Below are positions 57,640-64,000 of a stretch of 64,000 nt of DNA, piece after piece (positions within the stretch are counted from its first letter, which is position 1; each line of letters begins with the position of its first letter). The notes under the pieces are model-generated. The model searched no databases. It saw only the letters and a list, made by a program, of their open reading frames with translations, and had not been told where the DNA came from. Where the stretch lies: assembly GCA_002356435.2 (NCBI GenBank), contig AP018040.2, positions 620,001 to 684,000 of the forward strand. Direction: 5' to 3'. Both the position numbers and the translations under genes were made by a program. The DNA comes from Petrimonas sp. IBARAKI (GTDB taxonomy: Bacteria; Bacteroidota; Bacteroidia; Bacteroidales; Dysgonomonadaceae).

Positions 57640-59808
57640 TCAATTCCACCAATAGGTCATCTTCAGCACCAGCGCACGGTTACGCACTTCACGCGTGTTC
57701 GCAAAGTAATTGTCGGTATAGACAATAAATAAATCCGAAACGGGTTTATACCTCCACTGGAAACGGATGTTCAGGTTGGTGTTGTTCAACTGGTCATTGT
57801 ATTGCACAAAAGTGGTCAGGTACACTTTGGGTGAGAATGTGATGTCCAGCTTTGGGCCTATCAGCCAGAAATGTTTGTGTTCGAAGGGTTCGGGTAAACG
57901 TATGTTAGTGTATGTGGCATTCATGGTGAAATTCACGAAAGGTTGATACCGGTATACCATTTTTGCATCAATCATATCGTACTGGCCGTTGAAAAATCCC
58001 CCTTTGGCATAGGTTACCGTTCCGTTCAACATTTTCCGGTTATTGGAGGTGAACGAAGTGTAAACATTGGTGTAACTGTAATCGCTCCCTGCCGCCAGGA
58101 ATGTGTGGCTTGTGTGGGTCGGATCGAAATCCTGCATCAGTTTTATGTAGTAATTCTTCATGCCTGCCGCGATGGTGGACCGGTCTCTGAATTCCAGCTT
58201 ATATCCGAGATCGAGTGCATGGTCCAACTTTTCGAACCCGGGGGTATAATAATCGTCATATTCCGCATAAGGCCCGTGAATAACCACTCGCTTATTCGGT
58301 ACAAAGAAATAGCTTATTTCGGGACGGAAGGAGATAAAGTCCCGGCGTTGGACGTATCCGGTCTCTGCCAGGTAATTGGCACCCACGGCGGTTTCCCGAA
58401 ACTCTATCCTGACCTTGCCGTTGTTGTATACGGCCGATGCTCCCTGTGCGTACTGCCGGTCGGGATTTCCCGGCTGGAAAGACCGGTGATAGAATACTTT
58501 TCCTGTCCAGATATTGTCGCGCGAAGCCAGGTTGGCGTCCAATGCTGCAACACGGTTAAACAGCCTCTGTGATCCCTCGCCAAGAGTTTCTTTGTTTATC
58601 ATCATAAAACCCAGGTTGGAGCGAGAGAGTATTTTCTTCTGAACAGACAACACCGAGAAATTCCTTACGGCAAAAGCATCCGTTTTTTCCGTGGCCATGT
58701 TCATAAATCCTATGCGCCAGTCCTGCCCGAGTTTGCCGCTTACCCGGGCACCGCCCAATACCGGTGCATCCAGTCCTATCCTTCGGGAGAAGAATGGTGT
58801 AGTGTTTGTTTCCCCGTAATTGGCAAACAGGTCGCTGTTCTCGAGAAAGAACTGCCGCTTTTCGGGGTAAAGCAGTTCAAAACGGTCGATATTCATCACC
58901 TGCTGGTCCACTTCCACCTGGGCAAAATCGGGATTGTAAGTCAGGTCTAGATTCATGGAGGTACCTAGTCCGATCTTGGCGTCCAGTCCGAAGTCTTTTC
59001 GGTATCCGGCATTTTCGCCGGCGTCAAAATTTTGATGATACCCCCCGTAGAGGTACGGGATAAGAGAAAAATTTGTCTTCGGCCTGGGTAAAGGTTCATC
59101 GAATTTCAATACTCCTGTATAAGCCAGTGAGGCATGCGGAAACTGACGAGGCACAGGTGCCCAGACCGATTTCTCGTTCGATTTTAGATCGAGGCGCCCG
59201 AAGTTGGCATACCAGGTTTGGCTTTTAGACGGATAACGAATGGATTTGAACGGGATTTTCATCTCCGTAATCCATTTGTCGGGATAATCTTTCACCTTTA
59301 GCTCCACTTTACTGTCCCAGTTCAGGTTCATGACCGAACCGTCCGATACCAGTCCGTCCCATATAGCTCCCGACGCAGAATTTCCGAACGAAAACCCGTT
59401 GGTTTGATCGCGGAATGTGTCGAAAACAGTGAGAAGATTGTCGTTGTTGTTAAATGCAAAATCCCTGCGGAAAGATTCGGCAATTCGTTTACCGGGAATT
59501 GTATCGTAAAAAATGACGGCCATGTAGAGAGCTTTGTCGTCGTATATGAGCATCAACTCCGATTTTTGCTGCGCAAATCCGGTATCTACCGGCTGGACGA
59601 GACGAAAGTTCTCCACCCGATTTGCTGTCTGCCAATCGGTTTCGTCCAGCACGCCATCCAGCGTGATGGAACCTTTTATTTTCTTGACGGTGTAAACGAA
59701 GTTCTTATTGCGAATGTTTATGGAAATGGTATCGTTTGGAGTACCCTGTGAGAAGGTTTGAATTGCAAAAGCAACCATCAGAATAAAAGATAACCAGGAT
59801 TTGATCAT
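57640..59808 (-). CDS. DUF5916 outer-membrane protein with CBM9-like domain (copy 2)
   Basis: Exported protein of 722 residues, a close paralog of the adjacent gene. After a signal peptide (about 1-20) comes a carbohydrate-binding family 9-like domain (about 35-220, with IKGSITLDGVLDETDWQTA and MKIPFKSIRYP). The DUF5916 domain (about 230-722) has alternating, aromatic-rich strands, DRFELLYPEKRQFFLENSDLF and FFSRRIGLDAPVLGGARVSGK, and ends in YWWN. A C-terminal aromatic residue and strand pattern suggest an outer-membrane barrel. Function unknown. Both copies are complete; the spacing is 13 bp, so they form one unit. Confidence 0.87.
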   Translation of the reverse strand: MIKSWLSFILMVAFAIQTFSQGTPNDTISINIRNKNFVYTVKKIKGSITLDGVLDETDWQTANRVENFRLVQPVDTGFAQQKSELMLIYDDKALYMAVIFYDTIPGKRIAESFRRDFAFNNNDNLLTVFDTFRDQTNGFSFGNSASGAIWDGLVSDGSVMNLNWDSKVELKVKDYPDKWITEMKIPFKSIRYPSKSQTWYANFGRLDLKSNEKSVWAPVPRQFPHASLAYTGVLKFDEPLPRPKTNFSLIPYLYGGYHQNFDAGENAGYRKDFGLDAKIGLGTSMNLDLTYNPDFAQVEVDQQVMNIDRFELLYPEKRQFFLENSDLFANYGETNTTPFFSRRIGLDAPVLGGARVSGKLGQDWRIGFMNMATEKTDAFAVRNFSVLSVQKKILSRSNLGFMMINKETLGEGSQRLFNRVAALDANLASRDNIWTGKVFYHRSFQPGNPDRQYAQGASAVYNNGKVRIEFRETAVGANYLAETGYVQRRDFISFRPEISYFFVPNKRVVIHGPYAEYDDYYTPGFEKLDHALDLGYKLEFRDRSTIAAGMKNYYIKLMQDFDPTHTSHTFLAAGSDYSYTNVYTSFTSNNRKMLNGTVTYAKGGFFNGQYDMIDAKMVYRYQPFVNFTMNATYTNIRLPEPFEHKHFWLIGPKLDITFSPKVYLTTFVQYNDQLNNTNLNIRFQWRYKPVSDLFIVYTDNYFANTREVRNRALVLKMTYWWN

Positions 59809-59821
59809 GTTTCTACTGTTT

Positions 59822-61987
59822 TTAATTCCACCAATAGGTCAGTTTCAATACCAGCGCACGGTTTCGGACTTCACGTGTATTGGCATAATAATTGTCGGTA
59901 TAAACTAAAAATAAGTCCGATACAGGTTTGTAACGCCATTGGAAACGGATGTTCAGGTTGGTATTATTGAGTTGTTCGTTATACTGCATGAACGTGGTGA
60001 GAAACAATTTATCCGTGAAAGTGATGTCGAGCTTGGGGCCGACCAGCCAGAATTGATGATTTTCAAAGGGCTGCGGTAAGTGAAGGTGTGTGTATGTAAC
60101 GTTCATCGAAAAATTCACGTAGGGTTGAAACCGGTACACCATTTTTGTGTCAATCATTTCGTAATTTCCATTGAAAAAACCGCCTTTGGAGTAAGTAGCC
60201 GTTCCGTTGAGTGGTTGGCGGTTGTTGGACGTGAATGTGGTGTAGAAGTCGGAGTAGTTATACTCACTCCCCACCGGTAAAAAAACGTTGCTTATGTGGG
60301 TTGGATCAAAGTTTTGCATCAACCTGATGTAATAGTTACGTATGCCTGCCGCAATGGACGAACGATCACGGAACTCGACCTTATAACCCAAATCCAGTTC
60401 ATGGTCAAGTTTGTTGAATTGATGAGTGGAATAATTCTTGAATTTGGAATAAGGCCCGTGTATGGTTACCGTTTTATTGGGAATAAAAAAATAGGCCAAT
60501 TCCGGGCTTAACGAAATGTAATTCTTGCGGCGAACGAAGCCTGTTTCTGCAAGATAATTATCACCTACTGCCGCCTGGTCCAGGCTGATGAGGATATTAC
60601 CCTTACTGTATTTTACGGATGCGCCTTGTGCGTATTGACCGTCGGGATTATTCGGTTGAAAAGACCGGTGATAAAATACTTTACCTGTCCATTCGTTGTT
60701 TTTGCTGGCCAGGTTGAAATCCAGCGCCGCAACACGGTTAAAGAGCAGAGTACCGTCGGGCTTGTTCAGGTACTCTTTGTTGACGAACATAAAGCTGATG
60801 TTGGAGCGGGCCAGAATTTTCTTTTGTAGCGACAATACGGTGAAGTTTCTGGCCAGGTGATCGGTAGTTTTCTCGGTGGTCATGTTGATAAACCCAAGAC
60901 GGAAGGTATTGTTGATCTTGCCGCTTAACCGTGCTCCTCCCAACACCGGTGCATCCAGTCCGATGCGCCGTGAAAAAAACGGTGTAAGCCCCGTGTTTCC
61001 GTAGTTTGCAAATAAATCGCTGTTCTCGAGGAAAAACTGCCGCTTTTCGGGATAAAATAGTTCAAAACGGTCAATATTCATCACCTGCTGATCTACTTCC
61101 ACTTGAGCAAAGTCAGGATTGTAGGTCAGGTCCAGGTTCATTGCCGTTGATATTCCGATTTTTGCATCCATCCCGAAATCTCTCCGGTAACCGGCTTGTC
61201 CACTTGCTTCATAATCCCGGTGATATCCGCCGTAGATATAGGGTATAAGCGAAAAGTTCATGGTGGGTTTGGGTAACGGTTCTTCAAAATGCAACACTCC
61301 CGTGTAGGCCAGGGAGGAGTGAGGAAATTGCCGGGGAACGGGTGCCCAGGCCGACTTCTCATTGGCCTTGAGGTCCAATCGCCCGAAATTAGCATACCAG
61401 GTCTGGCTGTTTGCCGGATAACGGATCGACTTAAACGGAATTTTCATTTCCGTGATCCATTTATCGGAGTAATTCTTCAGCTTGAGCTCAACCTTGCTGT
61501 CCCATTCGCTGTTTTTGGTTTCACCCGACCTGATTCCGTCGGAGATAGCGCCTGAGGCCGAAAACTCAAAAGTATAGCCGTTGGTTTGATCGCGAAACGT
61601 ATCGAATACGGAAAGGAAGTTGTCGTTGTTGTTAAATGCATAATCCCTGCGGAACGACTCAAAAATACGTTTGCCGGGGATGGTGTCGTGAAAGACCACC
61701 GCTACATAGATGGCTTTATCGTCGTAGACCAGCATCACCTCCGATTTTTGTTTAGGGAATCCGGTATCCACCGGCTGGACAAGGAAAAAGTTGTCTGCCT
61801 TGTTTGCCGACAGCCAATCCGGCTCATCCAGCACTCCGTCAAGTAGGATGCGGCCCTTCATCTTCTTGGCGGTATACACAAAGTCCTTGTTGCGGATAGT
61901 GATACCCTCCGGATCCGTTGGATTTTGTTGGGGAAACAGGAGAAAAGAACAAACTCCCCCCAGGAGAAATACAAAAAATCTCTTCAT
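59822..61987 (-). CDS. DUF5916 outer-membrane protein with CBM9-like domain (copy 1)
   Basis: 721-residue paralog of the downstream gene with the same domain order: signal peptide (about 1-20), CBM9-like domain (MKGRILLDGVLDEPDWLSA), then the DUF5916 barrel (DRFELFYPEKRQFFLENSDLF, FFSRRIGLDAPVLGGARLSGK, ending YWWN). Long identical runs, including the whole last 40 residues apart from a few changes, show a tandem duplication. Differences cluster in presumed loops (for example around residue 380-400 and 440-460), which could change ligand. The upstream neighbour is a double TonB_C protein 61 bp away, same strand. Confidence 0.87.
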   Translation of the reverse strand: MKRFFVFLLGGVCSFLLFPQQNPTDPEGITIRNKDFVYTAKKMKGRILLDGVLDEPDWLSANKADNFFLVQPVDTGFPKQKSEVMLVYDDKAIYVAVVFHDTIPGKRIFESFRRDYAFNNNDNFLSVFDTFRDQTNGYTFEFSASGAISDGIRSGETKNSEWDSKVELKLKNYSDKWITEMKIPFKSIRYPANSQTWYANFGRLDLKANEKSAWAPVPRQFPHSSLAYTGVLHFEEPLPKPTMNFSLIPYIYGGYHRDYEASGQAGYRRDFGMDAKIGISTAMNLDLTYNPDFAQVEVDQQVMNIDRFELFYPEKRQFFLENSDLFANYGNTGLTPFFSRRIGLDAPVLGGARLSGKINNTFRLGFINMTTEKTTDHLARNFTVLSLQKKILARSNISFMFVNKEYLNKPDGTLLFNRVAALDFNLASKNNEWTGKVFYHRSFQPNNPDGQYAQGASVKYSKGNILISLDQAAVGDNYLAETGFVRRKNYISLSPELAYFFIPNKTVTIHGPYSKFKNYSTHQFNKLDHELDLGYKVEFRDRSSIAAGIRNYYIRLMQNFDPTHISNVFLPVGSEYNYSDFYTTFTSNNRQPLNGTATYSKGGFFNGNYEMIDTKMVYRFQPYVNFSMNVTYTHLHLPQPFENHQFWLVGPKLDITFTDKLFLTTFMQYNEQLNNTNLNIRFQWRYKPVSDLFLVYTDNYYANTREVRNRALVLKLTYWWN

Positions 61988-62048
61988 TCTTGAGAAAATG
62001 TATTTTTTGAATGTTATTTATCGAGCCCTGTTCCGTTTTGAAATACCC

Positions 62049-62897
62049 TTATGGATTCGAGCTCAGAGCCGGAATCGGTTCTTCATCAATGGTGAAATCG
62101 ATAGGGAGCAGGCATTTCACATTCACTTTTTCGCCGTTGTTTTCACCCGGAATCCATTTGGACATCAGGCTGAGCACACGAATCGCTTCTTTGTCGAGCT
62201 GGGAATGCAACCCCTGAACTACTTCGATATTTGAAATAGAGCCGTCGGCGGCTACGATGAAAGAACAGAGTATTCGCCCTTCAACTCCCTGTTGACGGGC
62301 TTCCTTGGGATACCGAAGCTGGTGAGCGATAAATCCGGCCAGCTCTTTTTCACCGTACGGGTACTGCGGCATCTTGTCCACGATGGAAAAGACTTCGGAG
62401 TTGGCAATCTCCGGATTGGTTTTGCCCAGGGTGTTGGCGGAATTTGTTGTGTTGCGTGCTACAGCTTTTGCGTTTTTGTTCAGCCGGAAATACATGGGTA
62501 CGTAGCTCTTGGAGCGGACAATCTGTTCCTTGTACTTGGCAGGACGCCAAGGCGGCATGGATTGCAAAATACGCAAGGCTTCCTTGTCGAGTGAAGAGTC
62601 CGCACGGTGAATCAGATCGAAATTGGTCAGTGTGCCGTCTTTCTCAACTATAAATGTATAAACGACCAATCCTTGCACATTTCGCTCAACGGCATCGGAC
62701 GGGTAACGAAGAGTTCCGGATATGAACTTGTTCATTTCACCCGGTCCTCCGGTGTAAATGGGAGGGATGTCCGGATTTTCGATTATTTTTCCTTCGTAAA
62801 CAGGGGGCGGCTGAAGCTGAGAATTTTCGGATGCAAAAGCAGAAATCGTTATCAGGTATAAAGCCGATAACGACAAAAGTAACGTTTTAGAATTCAT
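62049..62897 (-). CDS. TonB-family protein with two TonB C-terminal domains
   Basis: 282-residue exported protein with a signal peptide (about 1-22, ending SAFASE) and no evident inner-membrane anchor of the usual TonB kind. Two TonB_C-like domains are visible: residues about 58-140 (RYPSDAVERNVQGLVVYTFIVEKDG, LDKEALRILQSMPPWRPAKY) and about 187-272 (RYPKEARQQGVEGRILCSFIVAADG, LDKEAIRVLSLMSKWIPGE). There is no Pro-rich linker. Without an anchor it cannot pair with ExbBD in the normal way, so it may bind outer-membrane partners or peptidoglycan. It sits upstream of the DUF5916 pair. Confidence 0.85.
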   Translation of the reverse strand: MNSKTLLLSLSALYLITISAFASENSQLQPPPVYEGKIIENPDIPPIYTGGPGEMNKFISGTLRYPSDAVERNVQGLVVYTFIVEKDGTLTNFDLIHRADSSLDKEALRILQSMPPWRPAKYKEQIVRSKSYVPMYFRLNKNAKAVARNTTNSANTLGKTNPEIANSEVFSIVDKMPQYPYGEKELAGFIAHQLRYPKEARQQGVEGRILCSFIVAADGSISNIEVVQGLHSQLDKEAIRVLSLMSKWIPGENNGEKVNVKCLLPIDFTIDEEPIPALSSNP

Positions 62898-62937
62898 TTA
62901 TTTCTTATTGATGTTTAGACCTTTTTTGTTTGAAGAG

Positions 62938-62945
62938 CAAAGATA
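62938..62945 (-). promoter_or_regulatory. -7 box of the TonB-family gene
   Basis: Minus-strand TATCTTTG, 41 bp before the ATG at 62897. Confidence 0.45.
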
Positions 62946-62976
62946 ATAAAAAAACTTAACGTTTTTAAAGCAGCAG

Positions 62977-63007
62977 TTTGAGATTAACAAATAAATTCAT
63001 AGATTTG
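62977..63007 (+). promoter_or_regulatory. Strong promoter of a putative small RNA
   Basis: TTTG (62977-62980), 19-bp spacer, -7 box TAGATTTG (63000-63007): the best -33/-7 pair in the window. It points right, away from the TonB-family gene. Confidence 0.6.
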
Positions 63008-63012
63008 TGGCG

Positions 63013-63110
63013 GTTTTTCATCATCGTGGTAATTCTGTTTTTTTAATTTTCCACGAAAAAAAAGCAGCCGGCTACGGAAGTGAAGCGCCTTTTGCCGGCT
63101 GCTGCTTTTT
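63013..63110 (+). ncRNA. Putative ~98-nt small RNA
   Basis: Runs from the predicted start after the promoter at 62977-63007 to the T run of a strong terminator. No ORF with a clear ribosome site fills it. A first weak stem (CGTGG with CCACG, about 63026-63056) precedes the terminator hairpin. The next gene has its own -7 box at 63148-63155. Alternatives are a leader attenuator for the PEP-synthase-like gene or a relic. Confidence 0.35.
63063..63110 (+). terminator. Terminator in the divergent gap
   Basis: AGCAGCCGGC (63063-63072) pairs perfectly with GCCGGCTGCT (63094-63103), followed by GC and five Ts (63106-63110). It lies between divergent genes, where no coding transcript should end. Confidence 0.75.
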
Positions 63111-63147
63111 ATGGATTCCCTGTCAACCGTAAACCGCAAATTTTTTT

Positions 63148-63155
63148 TATCTTTG
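63148..63155 (+). promoter_or_regulatory. -7 box of the PEP-synthase-like gene
   Basis: TATCTTTG, 22 bp before the ATG at 63178. Confidence 0.45.
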
Positions 63156-63177
63156 TCCTCTTAAGATTTCACCTGAT

Positions 63178-64000
63178 ATGAACTTATCCACTTCACCATC
63201 CGTAATTAAAGCGCATGATATCAGTCGTTTTCAGTTTCGAGATACGCCTTTTGTAAAGCTGATGAACAAGCGCATTTACAACGTCCTATTTATCGCTTCA
63301 CAATACGATATGTTTATCCTTGAAGATGACGGACGGGTGGATGAGCAGATTTTCAACGAATATACGTCGCTTAACCTCCGCTATCCGCCGCGCTTTACGC
63401 AAGTGAGTACAGCCGGGCAGGCTATGGAAGAGCTTCGGGCCAACCGTTATGAACTGATCATTTGCATGCCGAACATGGATAACCACGAGATCTTTGCCCA
63501 GGCGAAGGTTATCAAGCACAAGTTTCCTTATATCCCTATTGTGTTGCTTACCCCTTTTTCAAAATCGGTTACGCGCGTGCTCGAGAGAGAAGATGTCTCG
63601 GGAATGGACTATGTTTTCAGCTGGCTGGGAAATGCTGATTTGTTGCTGGCCATCATTAAACTGATAGAGGACAGTATGAACGTTGAAAGCGATGTGAAAA
63701 CGGTTGGTGTGCAGACCATTATGCTGGTGGAGGATTCCGTCCGCTTTTATTCGTCGGCGTTGCCTCTGCTCTACAAATATGTGCTCAACGAGTCGAAAGA
63801 GTTCTCCAAGGAGGCACTCAACGATCACCTGCGTATGATGCGTATGCGTGGACGACCAAAAATCTTGCTGGCGAGGAATTATGAGGAGGCAGTCAGCCTT
63901 TACAAAAAGTACGGCGATAATATGTTGGGTGTTATCTCGGATATCAGCTTCAGCCGTGAGGGGAAAAAAGACAAGTTGGCGGGAAGAGTGTTGGGTGAAT
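63178..64000 (+). CDS. Response-regulator/PEP-pyruvate-binding protein, N-terminus only
   Basis: The frame starts at ATG 63178 and stays open to the right edge (274 codons). The visible part matches the N-terminus of large (about 1000-residue) Bacteroidetes proteins annotated as PEP/pyruvate-binding or phosphoenolpyruvate-synthase-like: MNKRIYNVLFIASQYDMFILEDDGRVDEQIFNEY, then a receiver-like stretch (ELIICMPNMDN, IPIVLLTPF), then a second receiver-like stretch (TIMLVEDSVRFYSSALPLL). The C-terminal PEP-synthase-type domains are presumed to lie beyond the window. The role is unknown; phospho-signalling linked to PEP is inference. Confidence 0.8.
   Translation, partial: MNLSTSPSVIKAHDISRFQFRDTPFVKLMNKRIYNVLFIASQYDMFILEDDGRVDEQIFNEYTSLNLRYPPRFTQVSTAGQAMEELRANRYELIICMPNMDNHEIFAQAKVIKHKFPYIPIVLLTPFSKSVTRVLEREDVSGMDYVFSWLGNADLLLAIIKLIEDSMNVESDVKTVGVQTIMLVEDSVRFYSSALPLLYKYVLNESKEFSKEALNDHLRMMRMRGRPKILLARNYEEAVSLYKKYGDNMLGVISDISFSREGKKDKLAGRVLGE

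Overview
The window is a chromosomal segment of a Bacteroidales bacterium, most likely of the Dysgonomonadaceae/Porphyromonadaceae group. The evidence is a SusC/SusD outer-membrane pair, glutamine synthetase III, a DPP11-type S46 peptidase, a DUF2723 (GT117) membrane protein, the DUF1599/BT_3928-like/tpiA/SPOR/folE gene string, the ftsK-lolA-trxB block, and many promoters with the Bacteroidetes -7 box TAnnTTTG. The genus is an inference; no rRNA is present. Most of the window is ordinary core genome. There is no prophage, no complete insertion sequence and no CRISPR array.

Layout. 1-7.2 kb: start of a DUF2723 membrane protein (minus, runs off the left edge), then ndk, an M23/LysM envelope peptidase, and a plus-strand run of DUF1599, a DoxX/MauE-like membrane protein, tpiA, a SPOR protein and folE. 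7.2-14 kb: typA, a BlaI-type repressor with an M56 (BlaR1-like) membrane metallopeptidase, and a small accessory patch (nucleotidyltransferase, winged-helix remnant, DUF3788, methyltransferase with a long leader). 14.4-27.4 kb: tRNA-Leu(CAA), a possible 34-codon ORF, a mannose-1-phosphate guanylyltransferase, glutamine synthetase III, an S46 dipeptidyl-peptidase, a lipoprotein, metY, a ROK regulator, a K+-type membrane pyrophosphatase and mdh. 27.5-32.7 kb: an isolated SusC/SusD pair. 32.9-46.9 kb (all minus): trxB, lolA, ftsK, a small membrane protein, tpx, uvrA, a lytic transglycosylase, eno, marC, a family 2 glycosyltransferase, an OmpH/Skp protein and a small membrane protein. 47-57.6 kb (plus): pepD, an endonuclease/exonuclease/phosphatase protein, pnp, a small Cys protein and a five-gene operon (iorA, iorB, phenylacetate-CoA ligase, tandem ACT protein, aminotransferase). 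57.6-62.9 kb (minus): two tandem DUF5916 outer-membrane paralogs and a periplasmic protein with two TonB C-terminal domains. 63.2 kb to the right edge: the N-terminus of a response-regulator/PEP-synthase-like protein.

How the genes work together. The set fits an anaerobic amino-acid and peptide user. The S46 peptidase and PepD release and split peptides. The iorAB/ligase/ACT/aminotransferase operon links 2-oxo acids to acyl-CoA, acid and amino acid. GSIII and metY handle nitrogen and sulfur. The Na+/H+ pyrophosphatase recovers energy from PPi, which the acid-CoA ligase also makes. TrxB and Tpx handle redox stress.

The least explained signals are: (1) a promoter plus strong terminator that could make a roughly 100-nt small RNA at 62977-63110, between divergent genes; (2) a leader of adjacent 23-bp imperfect repeats in front of iorA; (3) an internally duplicated ExbD-like module at the C-terminus of the M56 peptidase; (4) a structured leader upstream of the methyltransferase; and (5) the DUF5916 pair next to a double-TonB_C protein. 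All are read from the sequence alone; no search or folding program was run.
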